Shown piece after piece: positions 26,919 through 34,836 of a stretch of 64,000 nt of DNA. The notes beneath the pieces were generated by a model that was given only the letters and a program-made list of their open reading frames with translations, was not told the DNA's origin and did no database searches. Within the stretch, counting starts at the first letter, position 1, and each line of letters starts with the position of its first letter. This DNA comes from Niveispirillum sp048066115 (GTDB lineage: Bacteria > Pseudomonadota > Alphaproteobacteria > Azospirillales > Azospirillaceae): the NCBI RefSeq assembly GCF_048066115.1, contig NZ_JBLTYX010000011.1:62001-126000 (forward strand). Direction: 5' to 3'. The translations under genes and the position numbers were made by a program.

Positions 26919-27887
26919 TCAGCTCAACTCAGCGGGCTTCAGGGCATAGAATCGGTAGTAACGCAGGCCCGATGACAGGGCTGCGACCCGTCGTGCCCAC
27001 ATCTCCACCTCCTCCACCACGGCCAGCTTGGTGTCGTGATCCATGCTGACCGTTTCCAGATGCTTCACCAGTTCCTGGATGGCGTTCAGGATCAGGGCGC
27101 GGTGGTTGTCGGTATTATCCTCGGTGATGCGGATATCCAGGTTGCGCTGGGCCAGCGCGCCCACATATTGCTCCACCGTCCAGGGCGAGGGCTCCACCGG
27201 CTCTGCATGGATCCAGCCGTCGAAATCGCGGCCGCGGGCATGGCCGGGATCGATCACGTAATCGGTGAACAGCAGCTGGCCCTTGGGCTTCAGCACCGCC
27301 TCGATACCGTCGATCAACCGGTCCTTGTTGCGGATATTATAGAAGGTCTCCTTGGAGAAGATGGCATCCACCCGCTTGCTCCAGGCGAAATTCTCCAAAT
27401 CCGTGGACAGGATCGGCGATTGCCGGGCCAGACCCGACTTCTGCGACCGGAACATCCCGGCCTCAGCCAGCACGGGATTGCCCTCCACCCCCGTCACCCA
27501 GGTGCCGTATTGCTTGGCCATGGCGCGGGTGGCCCCGCCCAGCCCGGCGCCGATATCCAGCACGCTCATCGCCGGGTTCAGGCCCAGGGGCTTCACGATG
27601 GTGGGAATGAACTCGTCCCCGCCGGGTGACGAGAAGCCGGGACCCCAGATTTTCTCCACCACCTCGATCCGGGTAGCGGTCCAGAGCGGCTTGCCGCGGC
27701 GGTTCAGGTGCTTGGCGTCGCCCTGGGCGCTACCACCACCACCGACGCCTGCATGGGACGCATACGCATCCTCGCCGGCTTCGCCGGCGCGGCGTTGGAC
27801 GTCGATACCTTCCCACCACGCCAGGAATCGATCCTTGAGCGTCGGAGGGGGGGCGGACACGTCATCGGTGCTGCGGGTAGCGGCCAT
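26919..27887 (-). CDS. Class I SAM-dependent methyltransferase (UbiE/PMT-like)
   Basis: 322 residues. SAM-binding motif I is VLDIGAGLGGATRAMAKQYG (about 109-128), with VTGVEGNP as the acidic second strand and KPKGQLLFTDYVI as the post-III region. The organisation resembles small-molecule N-methyltransferases such as phosphoethanolamine methylases, but the substrate is not determined. The N-terminal 65 residues are poorly conserved with a glycine-rich stretch. No clear ribosome site precedes ATG 27887, so the start is uncertain. Confidence 0.82.
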   Translation of the reverse strand: MAATRSTDDVSAPPPTLKDRFLAWWEGIDVQRRAGEAGEDAYASHAGVGGGGSAQGDAKHLNRRGKPLWTATRIEVVEKIWGPGFSSPGGDEFIPTIVKPLGLNPAMSVLDIGAGLGGATRAMAKQYGTWVTGVEGNPVLAEAGMFRSQKSGLARQSPILSTDLENFAWSKRVDAIFSKETFYNIRNKDRLIDGIEAVLKPKGQLLFTDYVIDPGHARGRDFDGWIHAEPVEPSPWTVEQYVGALAQRNLDIRITEDNTDNHRALILNAIQELVKHLETVSMDHDTKLAVVEEVEMWARRVAALSSGLRYYRFYALKPAELS

Positions 27888-28333
27888 GCGATCGATAAGG
27901 CGCTGTCCATGTTGCGACGTCGTGGAGATTACCTCTTATGCGTTTCAGGGGAAACAGTCTTGCATGAGACATCTCGCACGGAATATGCATCCTGAATAAT
28001 GCGGCCCTAATAGCTGCCCATAGCAAGGTCAGCCACCAGCCCTGGTATTCTCCATTCCAAACATGGAGAAATGCCGCGTTGTGACGGGGTATTTGCCCCC
28101 TTCGCGCCATGCGTTGCGTGCGTGGGCGGGCCCTCAGCCCTGCTATCATTTGGTAACAATCCACGGCTTTGATAGTGCATCCCGCCAATATCCAGTGTAG
28201 GGTCATGTTGGGATGGCTGCTGGACCGGCACCTCGCGGATATGCTTTCCGCGTGGCGCAGAACCGGGTACTGTCCTTGCAGCCGGTCCCACCGGTGAAGT
28301 TCCCTACACTATGACAGTCGAGTTCGAGACCAC
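27888..28333. other. Long intergenic region between the methyltransferase and the cold-shock gene
   Basis: About 445 bases without a convincing gene. Composition is less GC-rich than average. An inverted repeat GTGTAGGG (about 28194-28201) / CCCTACAC (about 28303-28310) brackets the region before the cold-shock gene, and a small GGGG/CCCC hairpin lies near 28090. A long untranslated leader would be typical of a cold-shock gene, but no known RNA element is recognised. Confidence 0.4.
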
Positions 28334-28957
28334 ATGTACGAGCGCCGTTCTCCGCAGAGCCCGCAGATCACCCGCCGCAGCGTCACCGCCACGGTCAAAT
28401 GGTACAACCCCACGAAGGGCTTCGGCTTCGTGACCCTGTCCGACGGGTCGCCCGATGCCTTCCTGCATGCCTCGGTCGTTCAGGCCGTCGGTCATGACGC
28501 CCTGGCCGATGGCACGACCATCGTCTGCGATCTGTCGCAGGGTCAGAAGGGTCCGCAGGTTGCTTCGATCCACAGCGTCGACACCTCGACGGCTCAGCCG
28601 GCCCGCCGTGGCCCGGGTGGCCCGGGCGGTGGTGACCGCTTTGGTGGCGGCGGCGACCGCTTCGGCGGTGGGGACCGCTTCGGTGGCGACCGCTATGGTG
28701 ACGCCCCCCGCGCCCCGCGCGTTGCGCGCAGCTTCGACAACGGCCCGACGGAGACGATCGAGGGCGTGGTCAAGTTCTTCAGCGCCGACAAGGGCTTTGG
28801 CTTCGTGACCCCCGATGGCGGTGGCAAGGACGTGTTCGTCCACATCACCGCCCTGGAGCGTTCGGGCGTCCGTGCGCTGACCCCGGAGCAGCGCGTGCGT
28901 CTGCAGACCAGCATGGGTCAGAAGGGCCCGCAGGCCAACCGCGTCGAGATCCTCTGA
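28334..28957 (+). CDS. Double cold-shock-domain protein
   Basis: 207 residues with two cold-shock domains: residues about 15-82 (VKWYNPTKGFGFVTLSDG) and about 139-205 (VKFFSADKGFGFVTPDGG...VFVHIT). Both keep the RNP-1 motif KGFGFV; RNP-2 is intact in domain 2 (DVFVHIT) and altered in domain 1 (DAFLHAS). The linker is a glycine/arginine spacer of DRFGGG-type repeats. Such tandem proteins are usual in alphaproteobacteria and bind single-stranded nucleic acid as RNA chaperones. Single gene with long upstream spacer and a terminator. Confidence 0.93.
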   Translation: MYERRSPQSPQITRRSVTATVKWYNPTKGFGFVTLSDGSPDAFLHASVVQAVGHDALADGTTIVCDLSQGQKGPQVASIHSVDTSTAQPARRGPGGPGGGDRFGGGGDRFGGGDRFGGDRYGDAPRAPRVARSFDNGPTETIEGVVKFFSADKGFGFVTPDGGGKDVFVHITALERSGVRALTPEQRVRLQTSMGQKGPQANRVEIL

Positions 28958-29011
28958 TCTCTGATCCGCGTTTGTCCTGACGCTGCTCTTGCGTCACGTG
29001 GTTGAAAGTTT

Positions 29012-29050
29012 GGCGACGTTGCCCCAACGGGCGGCGTCGCCTTTCTTTTT
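29012..29050 (+). terminator. Intrinsic terminator after the cold-shock gene
   Basis: GGCGACG..GCCC pairs with GGGC..CGTCGCC (29012-29041) and is followed by TTTCTTTTTT. Confidence 0.82.
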
Positions 29051-29175
29051 TCTGCGTCAATGTTTCTGGCGATTCGCCGATTGCAGGGGCTTCTGGGGCT
29101 GTCCTGCCAATCAAGCCTTGCCATCTTCTATTCCACCGGGCGACCATGTGAAAAACATGAGGCCCCGGACAGGCA

Positions 29176-30942
29176 ATGCGATCCCCCCATATCCCAACGA
29201 TTTCCCGCCGCCTTGCCGCGGGTCTGCTGACCCTGTGTCTGGCAGTTCCCGCCGTTCCGGCCCAGCAGGCACCGGAACCTGCATCGGCGGCCAAGGCCAA
29301 GCAACTGGTCACCGCGCGGCGCCACATGGTGGTGGCCGCCAATCCGCTGGCCGTGCAGGCGGGGCTGGATGTGCTGCGCCAGGGCGGCAATGCCGTGGAC
29401 GCCGCAGTGGCGGTGCAGGCGGTGCTGGGGCTGGCGGAACCGCAATCGTCCGGCATGGCGGGCGGCGCCTTCATGCTGCTGGCCGAACCGGGCGGCAAAC
29501 TGACCACCTATGACGGGCGGGAGGTGGCGGGCGCCGCCGTGACGCCCAACCTGTTCATCGGTGCCGACGGCAAGCCCATGGGTTTCCTGGACACCTTGCC
29601 CCAGGGCCGCGCCGTGGGCGTACCGGGCGTGGTGGCCATGCTGGCCCAGGCCCATGCCGCCCATGGCAAGCTGCCCTGGGCCGGGCTGTTCAAACCCGCC
29701 ATCGATCTGGCTGATGCCGGGGTACCCGCCTGGCCGCGCATGGTGGGGGTGCTGACCGACTGGCGCCGCATGCTGGGCAAGTCGGCGGACATGAACCATG
29801 TCTATTACCGCGACGGTGCCGGGCCGCCGGCCTTGGGAGAACGCGTACCCATGCCGGAACAGGCGGTCAGCCTGCGCCTGCTGGCGGCTGCCGGTCCCGA
29901 CGCCTTTTATCGTGGCCCCATCGCCAAGGCCATTGTCACCCGGTTGAGCCAAGCGGCGGGTGATAGCGGCACGCCGGTGCTGACCCTGGAGGATATGGCG
30001 AATTACCGGGCCGTGGAGCGTGACGGCATCTGCGTGCCCTATCGCGTCTGGAAGGTTTGCGGCATGGCCCCGCCCTCGGCCGGCGGCGTGGCGATCCTCC
30101 AGATCCTGGGCATGCTGTCCCAGTATGACCTGCGCGCCATGGGCAAGGATGATCCCAAGGCTTGGCATCTGCTGATGGAGGCCAGCCGCCGCGCCCATGC
30201 CGACCGGGAGGCGCATGTCGGCGATCCGGACAAGGTGGCGGTGCCGACCCGTGGCCTGATCGATGGCGGCTATATCGCATCCCGTGCCGCCGGTATCGAT
30301 CCGGCCCGCGCCGCCACCGGCCCGGTACCACCGGGCGAGCCGCCCTTCCGCACGGGTGCCTTGTTCCCCGCCGCCGACGGGCCGGATGTGCCCTCGACCA
30401 CCCATTTCTCCATCGTCGATGATGACGGGCGGATGGTGTCGATGACCAGTTCGGTGGAATTCGCCTTCGGCTCCGGCCTGATCGCCGGTGGATTCGTCCT
30501 GAACAACCAGATGACCGATTTCACCTTCGTGCCGACCAAGGATGGCAAGCTGGTGGCCAACGCCCCAGCACCGGGCAAGCGCCCGCGTTCCTCCATGGCG
30601 CCCACCGTGGTGTTCGACAAGGACGGTCGCCCCGTGCTGGCCGTTGGCTCCCCCGGCGGCACCGCCATCATCGGCTATGTGGCCGAAGCCCTGGTGGCCA
30701 TGCTGGACTGGGACCTGGACCCACAGGCCGCCGTCAGCCTGCCCATCCTGTTGAACCGCAACGGCGCCACCCAGATCGAATCCAGCCCCGCCGCCGACGG
30801 GCTGGCCAGCGCCTTGGCCGCCATGGGGCATGAGGTGAAGCGCGACGCGGTGAACAGCGGCATCCACGCCATCCGCATCACGCCCACCGGCATCCAGGGC
30901 GGCGCCGATCCCCGCCGCGACGGGGTGGCGATGGGGGATTGA
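29176..30942 (+). CDS. ggt: Gamma-glutamyltransferase (gamma-glutamyltranspeptidase)
   Basis: Periplasmic N-terminal nucleophile hydrolase that cleaves glutathione and transfers gamma-glutamyl groups; 588 residues as a self-cleaving precursor. It starts with a signal peptide (SRRLAAGLLTLCLAVPAVPA). The autoprocessing site is PSTTHFSIVD, whose first Thr (about residue 408) becomes the nucleophile of the small subunit. Substrate-binding SVEFAFGSG and KRPRSSMAPT motifs and the oxyanion GSPGGTAI are intact. Monocistronic; repeat D copy 1 directly follows. Confidence 0.95.
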   Translation: MRSPHIPTISRRLAAGLLTLCLAVPAVPAQQAPEPASAAKAKQLVTARRHMVVAANPLAVQAGLDVLRQGGNAVDAAVAVQAVLGLAEPQSSGMAGGAFMLLAEPGGKLTTYDGREVAGAAVTPNLFIGADGKPMGFLDTLPQGRAVGVPGVVAMLAQAHAAHGKLPWAGLFKPAIDLADAGVPAWPRMVGVLTDWRRMLGKSADMNHVYYRDGAGPPALGERVPMPEQAVSLRLLAAAGPDAFYRGPIAKAIVTRLSQAAGDSGTPVLTLEDMANYRAVERDGICVPYRVWKVCGMAPPSAGGVAILQILGMLSQYDLRAMGKDDPKAWHLLMEASRRAHADREAHVGDPDKVAVPTRGLIDGGYIASRAAGIDPARAATGPVPPGEPPFRTGALFPAADGPDVPSTTHFSIVDDDGRMVSMTSSVEFAFGSGLIAGGFVLNNQMTDFTFVPTKDGKLVANAPAPGKRPRSSMAPTVVFDKDGRPVLAVGSPGGTAIIGYVAEALVAMLDWDLDPQAAVSLPILLNRNGATQIESSPAADGLASALAAMGHEVKRDAVNSGIHAIRITPTGIQGGADPRRDGVAMGD

Positions 30943-30985
30943 GTGCGATCGGTTCAAACCGTTCCGTTTGGACCGTGAATCGCAC
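30941..30985. repeat. Palindromic dispersed repeat, family D, copy 1
   Basis: GAGTGCGATCGGTTCAAAC pairs with GTTTGGACC and AATCGCAC, a stem-loop of about 45 bp that starts at the stop codon of ggt. The second copy is at 38459. Confidence 0.65.
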
Positions 30986-30998
30986 GGCAACCCAAAAA

Positions 30999-31550
30999 TC
31001 ATCCCAGTTTCCGTGCAGCCTCGACAGCCACGGCCATGGCTTCCACCCGCGACAGGCGCGTGGCGGCCAGGGTCAGGTCACCCAGACGGAACGCGTCCAG
31101 CAGCAGGCGCAGTTCCGCCGCCATCTCATCTTTCACGCCCTTCACCGCGCGGGCGTGGGTGGTGACGGGTGCGGCGGCGATGGCGATCTCCCATTGTCCG
31201 CCATTGGTGGGGCGTGCCGGGGCGGCTTCCGCCAGTTCCAGCAGGGCACGGGCGCGGGCCGCCGGATCGCGCAGGGTGGCGGCCGCCTTTTCCTGCGCTG
31301 TGCGGTGGGCCTGGGCCAGTTCCACCGCCCTCTCCCCCTTGGCCTGGAACCGGGCGGGCGCCAGGATGCGGGCGAATCCGGCCAACTGCCGGTCGATGGC
31401 GGCCAGATCCAGCTCGAACGATGCTCCCAGACCCAGGCGGGTGAAGGGATCGACATCCCCCGGCGGCTGGATCGACCCGCAGCCATGGCAGAACAGGGCG
31501 CGGGGGGAAACGGCACCGGCGCAATGCCAGCAGGGCAGGGTGGTTTCCAT
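30999..31550 (-). CDS. HscB-like Fe-S co-chaperone with degenerate J domain
   Basis: 183 residues. The N-terminal zinc-finger-like CWHCAGAVSPRALFCHGCGS plus IQPP is the hallmark of alphaproteobacterial HscB. The J-domain helix follows, but the HPD motif needed to stimulate Hsp70 (HscA) is replaced by APA in RILAPARFQ. The conserved ALNEAY segment is also gone, and the C-terminal domain is only loosely HscB-like. It overlaps the cysteine desulfurase gene, which supports a history in Fe-S assembly. ATG 31550 has AGGA 9 bases upstream. It is probably not a working J protein. Confidence 0.72.
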   Translation of the reverse strand: METTLPCWHCAGAVSPRALFCHGCGSIQPPGDVDPFTRLGLGASFELDLAAIDRQLAGFARILAPARFQAKGERAVELAQAHRTAQEKAAATLRDPAARARALLELAEAAPARPTNGGQWEIAIAAAPVTTHARAVKGVKDEMAAELRLLLDAFRLGDLTLAATRLSRVEAMAVAVEAARKLG

Positions 31551-31555
31551 GGACA

Positions 31556-32665
31556 TCATTCCTTCACGGCGCGGGCGGCGAGCGGCAGATAGCAGGCCAG
31601 GAACCGGTCGATATCGGCCTCGGCACTGTCCCAACCCAGGCTGACGCGGATCGCCGATCCCGCCACATCCTCCCCATACCCCATGGCGGTCAGGACGGGC
31701 GAAGCCTTGACCTTGCCCGATGAACAGGCCGATCCGGCGCTGACGGCGATGCCGGCCAGATCGAAGGCCATCAACTGGCTGTTGGCACCGATGCCGGGCA
31801 GGGCGAGGCAGCTGGTATTGGCCACGCGCTGGGCGTCGGCGCCGATGATCCGCACATGCGGGGCGGCCTGTCGTACCGCTGCCTCCAGCCGGTCACGCAG
31901 ATTGGCGATGGTGGCATAACCTTCCAACCCTTGCTTGGCCGCCTGGGATGCGGCCCCGAATCCGGCGATGCCGGCGACATTCTCTGTTCCCGCCCGCATC
32001 CGCCGCTCCTGCCCGCCGCCACGCAGCAGCGGGGCCAGCGGCACCGAGGGGGCGGCCAGCAGGGCACCCACACCCTGTGGTCCGCCGAGCTTGTGCGCCG
32101 ACAGGGTGACGAGGTCGAGGCCGAGTGCCGCCATGTCGAAGGGAATGCGCCCCACCGCCTGCACCGCGTCGCTATGCAGCCAACCGCCATGCCGGTGGAC
32201 CAGCGCTGCGATCTCCGCCAGTGGCTGGATGATCCCCGTCTCGCTGTTCACCGCTTGCACGCTGACCAGGGCGGGGCCTTCCGCCAGAAGGCTTTCCAAG
32301 GCCGTCAGGTCGATCCACCCGTCATGGCCGACCGGGATGATCCCGGCCCCCGGCCCGATGCATTCCAGCACCGACGGGTGCTCCGTGGCACCCAGCAGCA
32401 GGCGGCGGCCATGGTGAGCAGCCAGGGAAAGCGCCTGGTTGTTGGCCTCCGTCCCGCCGCCGGTGAAGGTGACCTGGGCGGCGGTTGAGCCGGCCAAGGC
32501 GGCCACCTGCTCGCGGGCATCCTCCACCAGACGGCGGGCCTTGCGGCCGAAACCATGGATGGAGGACGGGTTGCCCAGTACATCCAGGGCGTTCACCATG
32601 GCGTCGCGCGCCGGTGCCCGCAGGGGGGAAGTGGCGTTCCAGTCGAGGTAAAGTGGGGTGCGCAT
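31556..32665 (-). CDS. Cysteine desulfurase (NifS/IscS family)
   Basis: PLP enzyme that removes sulfur from cysteine for Fe-S cluster or thio-cofactor synthesis. 369 residues. LYLDWNATSPLRAPARDAM N-terminus, TGGGTEANNQAL, the PLP-lysine in SAHKLGGPQG, and the catalytic Cys in SAGSACSSGK are all present. ATG 32665 is chosen because MRTPLYLDWNAT is the family start; the frame continues upstream without conservation. It is followed by and overlaps hscB-like; in related genomes this pair sits near the isc/suf locus, none of which is visible here. Confidence 0.9.
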   Translation of the reverse strand: MRTPLYLDWNATSPLRAPARDAMVNALDVLGNPSSIHGFGRKARRLVEDAREQVAALAGSTAAQVTFTGGGTEANNQALSLAAHHGRRLLLGATEHPSVLECIGPGAGIIPVGHDGWIDLTALESLLAEGPALVSVQAVNSETGIIQPLAEIAALVHRHGGWLHSDAVQAVGRIPFDMAALGLDLVTLSAHKLGGPQGVGALLAAPSVPLAPLLRGGGQERRMRAGTENVAGIAGFGAASQAAKQGLEGYATIANLRDRLEAAVRQAAPHVRIIGADAQRVANTSCLALPGIGANSQLMAFDLAGIAVSAGSACSSGKVKASPVLTAMGYGEDVAGSAIRVSLGWDSAEADIDRFLACYLPLAARAVKE

Positions 32666-32709
32666 GGGCTGCTTTTCCGCCAAAGGCTTGAATTTCCCTG
32701 CGAAGAGGC

Positions 32710-32853
32710 TTGAATACGAATATGGGCGCTGTGATATAGTCCGCCCCCGTCCCATCGCGGTTAACGCGACGGGACAGTCCCGTGGACGGCGGGGCGTGCC
32801 CGTTCCGGGTGCGGTCCGACGGCCCACAACGCCTGAGGCAGTCCTATAGAATG
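32710..32853 (+). promoter_or_regulatory. Promoter and structured leader upstream of the alpha/beta hydrolase
   Basis: TTGAAT (32710-32715), 19 bases, extended -10 TGATATAGT (TATAGT 32735-32740). About ten bases later the RNA could start with a hairpin (GTCCC.TCGCG / CGCGA.GGGAC, 32749-32775), followed by ACGGGA/TCCCGT and GC-rich stem-loops. The leader before ATG 32978 would be about 230 nt. It may be a small RNA or cis-element; no known family fits, and an open frame at 32782-32973 has no recognisable homologue. Confidence 0.4.
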
Positions 32854-32977
32854 ACAGGGATGGACGGTCAAGAATCGCCCCCCGCCCATGGCCGCCCGGC
32901 CCTGGGTCGTTTTATCGTCGCTGCCGCCCGCCTGTTGACGCTCGCCCCACGCATGTCTGATCGGGACCGGTGAATCC

Positions 32978-33640
32978 ATGCCTGACGTGATCATGAACGG
33001 CCCCGCCGGCCGTCTGGAAGGTCGCTACTCCCACAGCAAAGTGCCGAACGCGCCCATTGCCCTGCTGCTGCATCCGCATCCGCAGCATGGCGGGACGATG
33101 AATAACCGCATCGTCTATACGCTGTTCCACGCCTTCACCAAGCGGGGCTTCTCCTCGCTGCGCTTCAATTTCCGCGGGGTGGGCCGCAGTCAGGGCACCT
33201 ATGACCGGGGTGAGGGCGAACTGTCCGATGCGGCCAGCGCGCTGGACTGGTTGCAGACCTACAATCCCAACGCGTCGGCCTGCTGGATCGGCGGGTTCAG
33301 CTTTGGCGCCTGGATCGGCATGCAGCTGCTGATGCGCCGGCCGGAACTGGACGGGTTCCTGTCCATCGCCCCGCCGGCCAACATGTTCGATTTCAGCTTC
33401 CTGGCCCCGTGCCCGGCCTCTGGCCTGATCGTGCATGGCGACCGGGACGAGATCGTGCCCGAGGCGTCGGTGACCCGTCTGGTCAACAAACTGTCCTCGC
33501 AAAAGGACATCAAGATCGACTATCGCCGTCTGGAAGGGGCCAACCATTTCTTCAACGAGAAGGCCGATGACCTGGGCAAGATCGTTGACGACTATCTGGA
33601 TGTGGCCCTGACCAAGCCGATGGGGCCGAACGCGGTTTAA
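32978..33640 (+). CDS. Alpha/beta hydrolase (dienelactone-hydrolase-like fold)
   Basis: 220 residues. HPHPQHGGTMNN is the oxyanion loop, the nucleophile elbow is GGFSFGAW (Ser), followed by HGDRDEIVPE (Asp) and GANHFF (His), completing the triad. Cytoplasmic; no signal peptide. Proteins of this subgroup commonly neighbour cysteine desulfurases in Rhodospirillales; substrate unknown. glcE begins 5 bases later on the same strand, so the three genes 32978-36119 may be one operon. Confidence 0.88.
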   Translation: MPDVIMNGPAGRLEGRYSHSKVPNAPIALLLHPHPQHGGTMNNRIVYTLFHAFTKRGFSSLRFNFRGVGRSQGTYDRGEGELSDAASALDWLQTYNPNASACWIGGFSFGAWIGMQLLMRRPELDGFLSIAPPANMFDFSFLAPCPASGLIVHGDRDEIVPEASVTRLVNKLSSQKDIKIDYRRLEGANHFFNEKADDLGKIVDDYLDVALTKPMGPNAV

Positions 33641-33645
33641 GAGCG

Positions 33646-34836
33646 GTGGGTAGAGTGGTGGATAGCACGCTCGCCCCCCTCATCGACGCCGTGCGCGCCG
33701 GGCAGCCCTTGCGCCTGACGGCGGGCGGCAGCAAGCCCGGCCTGGGCCATGCCGTCACGGGGGCACCGCTGTCGCTGGCCCCCCTGTCGCGCGTCATCTC
33801 CTACGATCCCTCCGAACTGATCCTGGTGGCCGAACCCGGCCTGCCCCTGGTCGAGGCACAGGTTCTACTGGCCACCAAAGGGCAGGCACTGGCGTTCGAG
33901 CCGCCGGACCTGGGGCCGCTCTATGGCCGGCCCGCTGGCGGCGGCACCGTCGGCGGCACCGTGGCCACGGGCCTGTCGGGGCCAGCGCGGGTGCGGGCGG
34001 GTGCGGTGCGGGATCATGTGCTGGGCATGACGGCCCTGTCGGGCGACGGGCGGCTGTTCCGGTCGGGCGGCAAGGTGGTGAAGAATGTCACCGGCTTCGA
34101 CCTGCCCAAGCTGCTGACCGGCGCCCATGGCACGCTGGGCATCATGACGGAGATCGTGCTGAAGGTGCTGCCGGCGCCGCCTGTCTCCAAGACCCTGGTC
34201 CTGGCGGGGATCGAGGGGGAGGACGCGAGCCGGGCCCTGGCCGATGCGCTGGGATCGGCGGCGGAGGTGGGGGCGGCGGCCTGGACCCCGTCATACCTGC
34301 CGCTGGATGGGTTGCTGCCCGACCGTACGCCCTGCGTGCTGCTGCGGCTGGAGGGGGTGGCCGTGTCGGTGGCGGAGCGGCTGTCGGCTCTGGAAAGCCT
34401 GCTGGGCGGGCGGGCGGCCATGGCGGTGCTGGACGGGGACGAATCGGCGGCACTCTGGGCCTGTCTGCGCGATGCCACGCCGCTGGCGGAGCGGCCCGAC
34501 CTGGATGTCTGGCGCCTGTCTGTGCCGCCGATGGCGGGGATGGGGGTGCTGGCTTCCGTCAGGGCGGCGATCCCGCGGGCGCTGGGCTGGCTGGATTGGG
34601 GTGGAGGGCTGGTCTGGGTGGGCGTGCCGGGTGGTATGGCGGATGCCTGGGCTGGCGTGGTGCGGGCGGCGGTGGGCGGCGATGGACATGCCACGCTGAT
34701 GCGGGCACCCGATGCGGTGAAAGCGGTGATCCCCGTCTTCCATCCGCAGCCGGCGGCGGTGGCGGCTCTGTCGCAACGGGTGCGGGCTCAGTTCGATCCG
34801 GCCGGCATCCTCAATCCCGGGATCATGGGGGGCTGA
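33646..34836 (+). CDS. glcE: Glycolate oxidase subunit GlcE
   Basis: FAD-binding subunit, 396 residues. PCMH-type FAD motif GRPAGGGTVGGTVATGLSGP and RSGGKVVKNVTGFDLPKLL are diagnostic for GlcE. The start is a GTG at 33646 (a second GTG is at 33655). It works with GlcD and the Fe-S subunit GlcF; glcF starts within its stop codon (TGATG). Codon use is very GC-rich, like the rest of the window. Confidence 0.92.
   Translation: MGRVVDSTLAPLIDAVRAGQPLRLTAGGSKPGLGHAVTGAPLSLAPLSRVISYDPSELILVAEPGLPLVEAQVLLATKGQALAFEPPDLGPLYGRPAGGGTVGGTVATGLSGPARVRAGAVRDHVLGMTALSGDGRLFRSGGKVVKNVTGFDLPKLLTGAHGTLGIMTEIVLKVLPAPPVSKTLVLAGIEGEDASRALADALGSAAEVGAAAWTPSYLPLDGLLPDRTPCVLLRLEGVAVSVAERLSALESLLGGRAAMAVLDGDESAALWACLRDATPLAERPDLDVWRLSVPPMAGMGVLASVRAAIPRALGWLDWGGGLVWVGVPGGMADAWAGVVRAAVGGDGHATLMRAPDAVKAVIPVFHPQPAAVAALSQRVRAQFDPAGILNPGIMGG

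Noticed and set aside
28610..28710. CRISPR-like or tandem repeat array inside the cold-shock gene
   Set aside because: The repeats encode the DRFGGG linker between two cold-shock domains and have no spacers.
32782..32973. Small plus-strand protein before the hydrolase
   Set aside because: Open frame without conservation or ribosome site; kept only as leader sequence.
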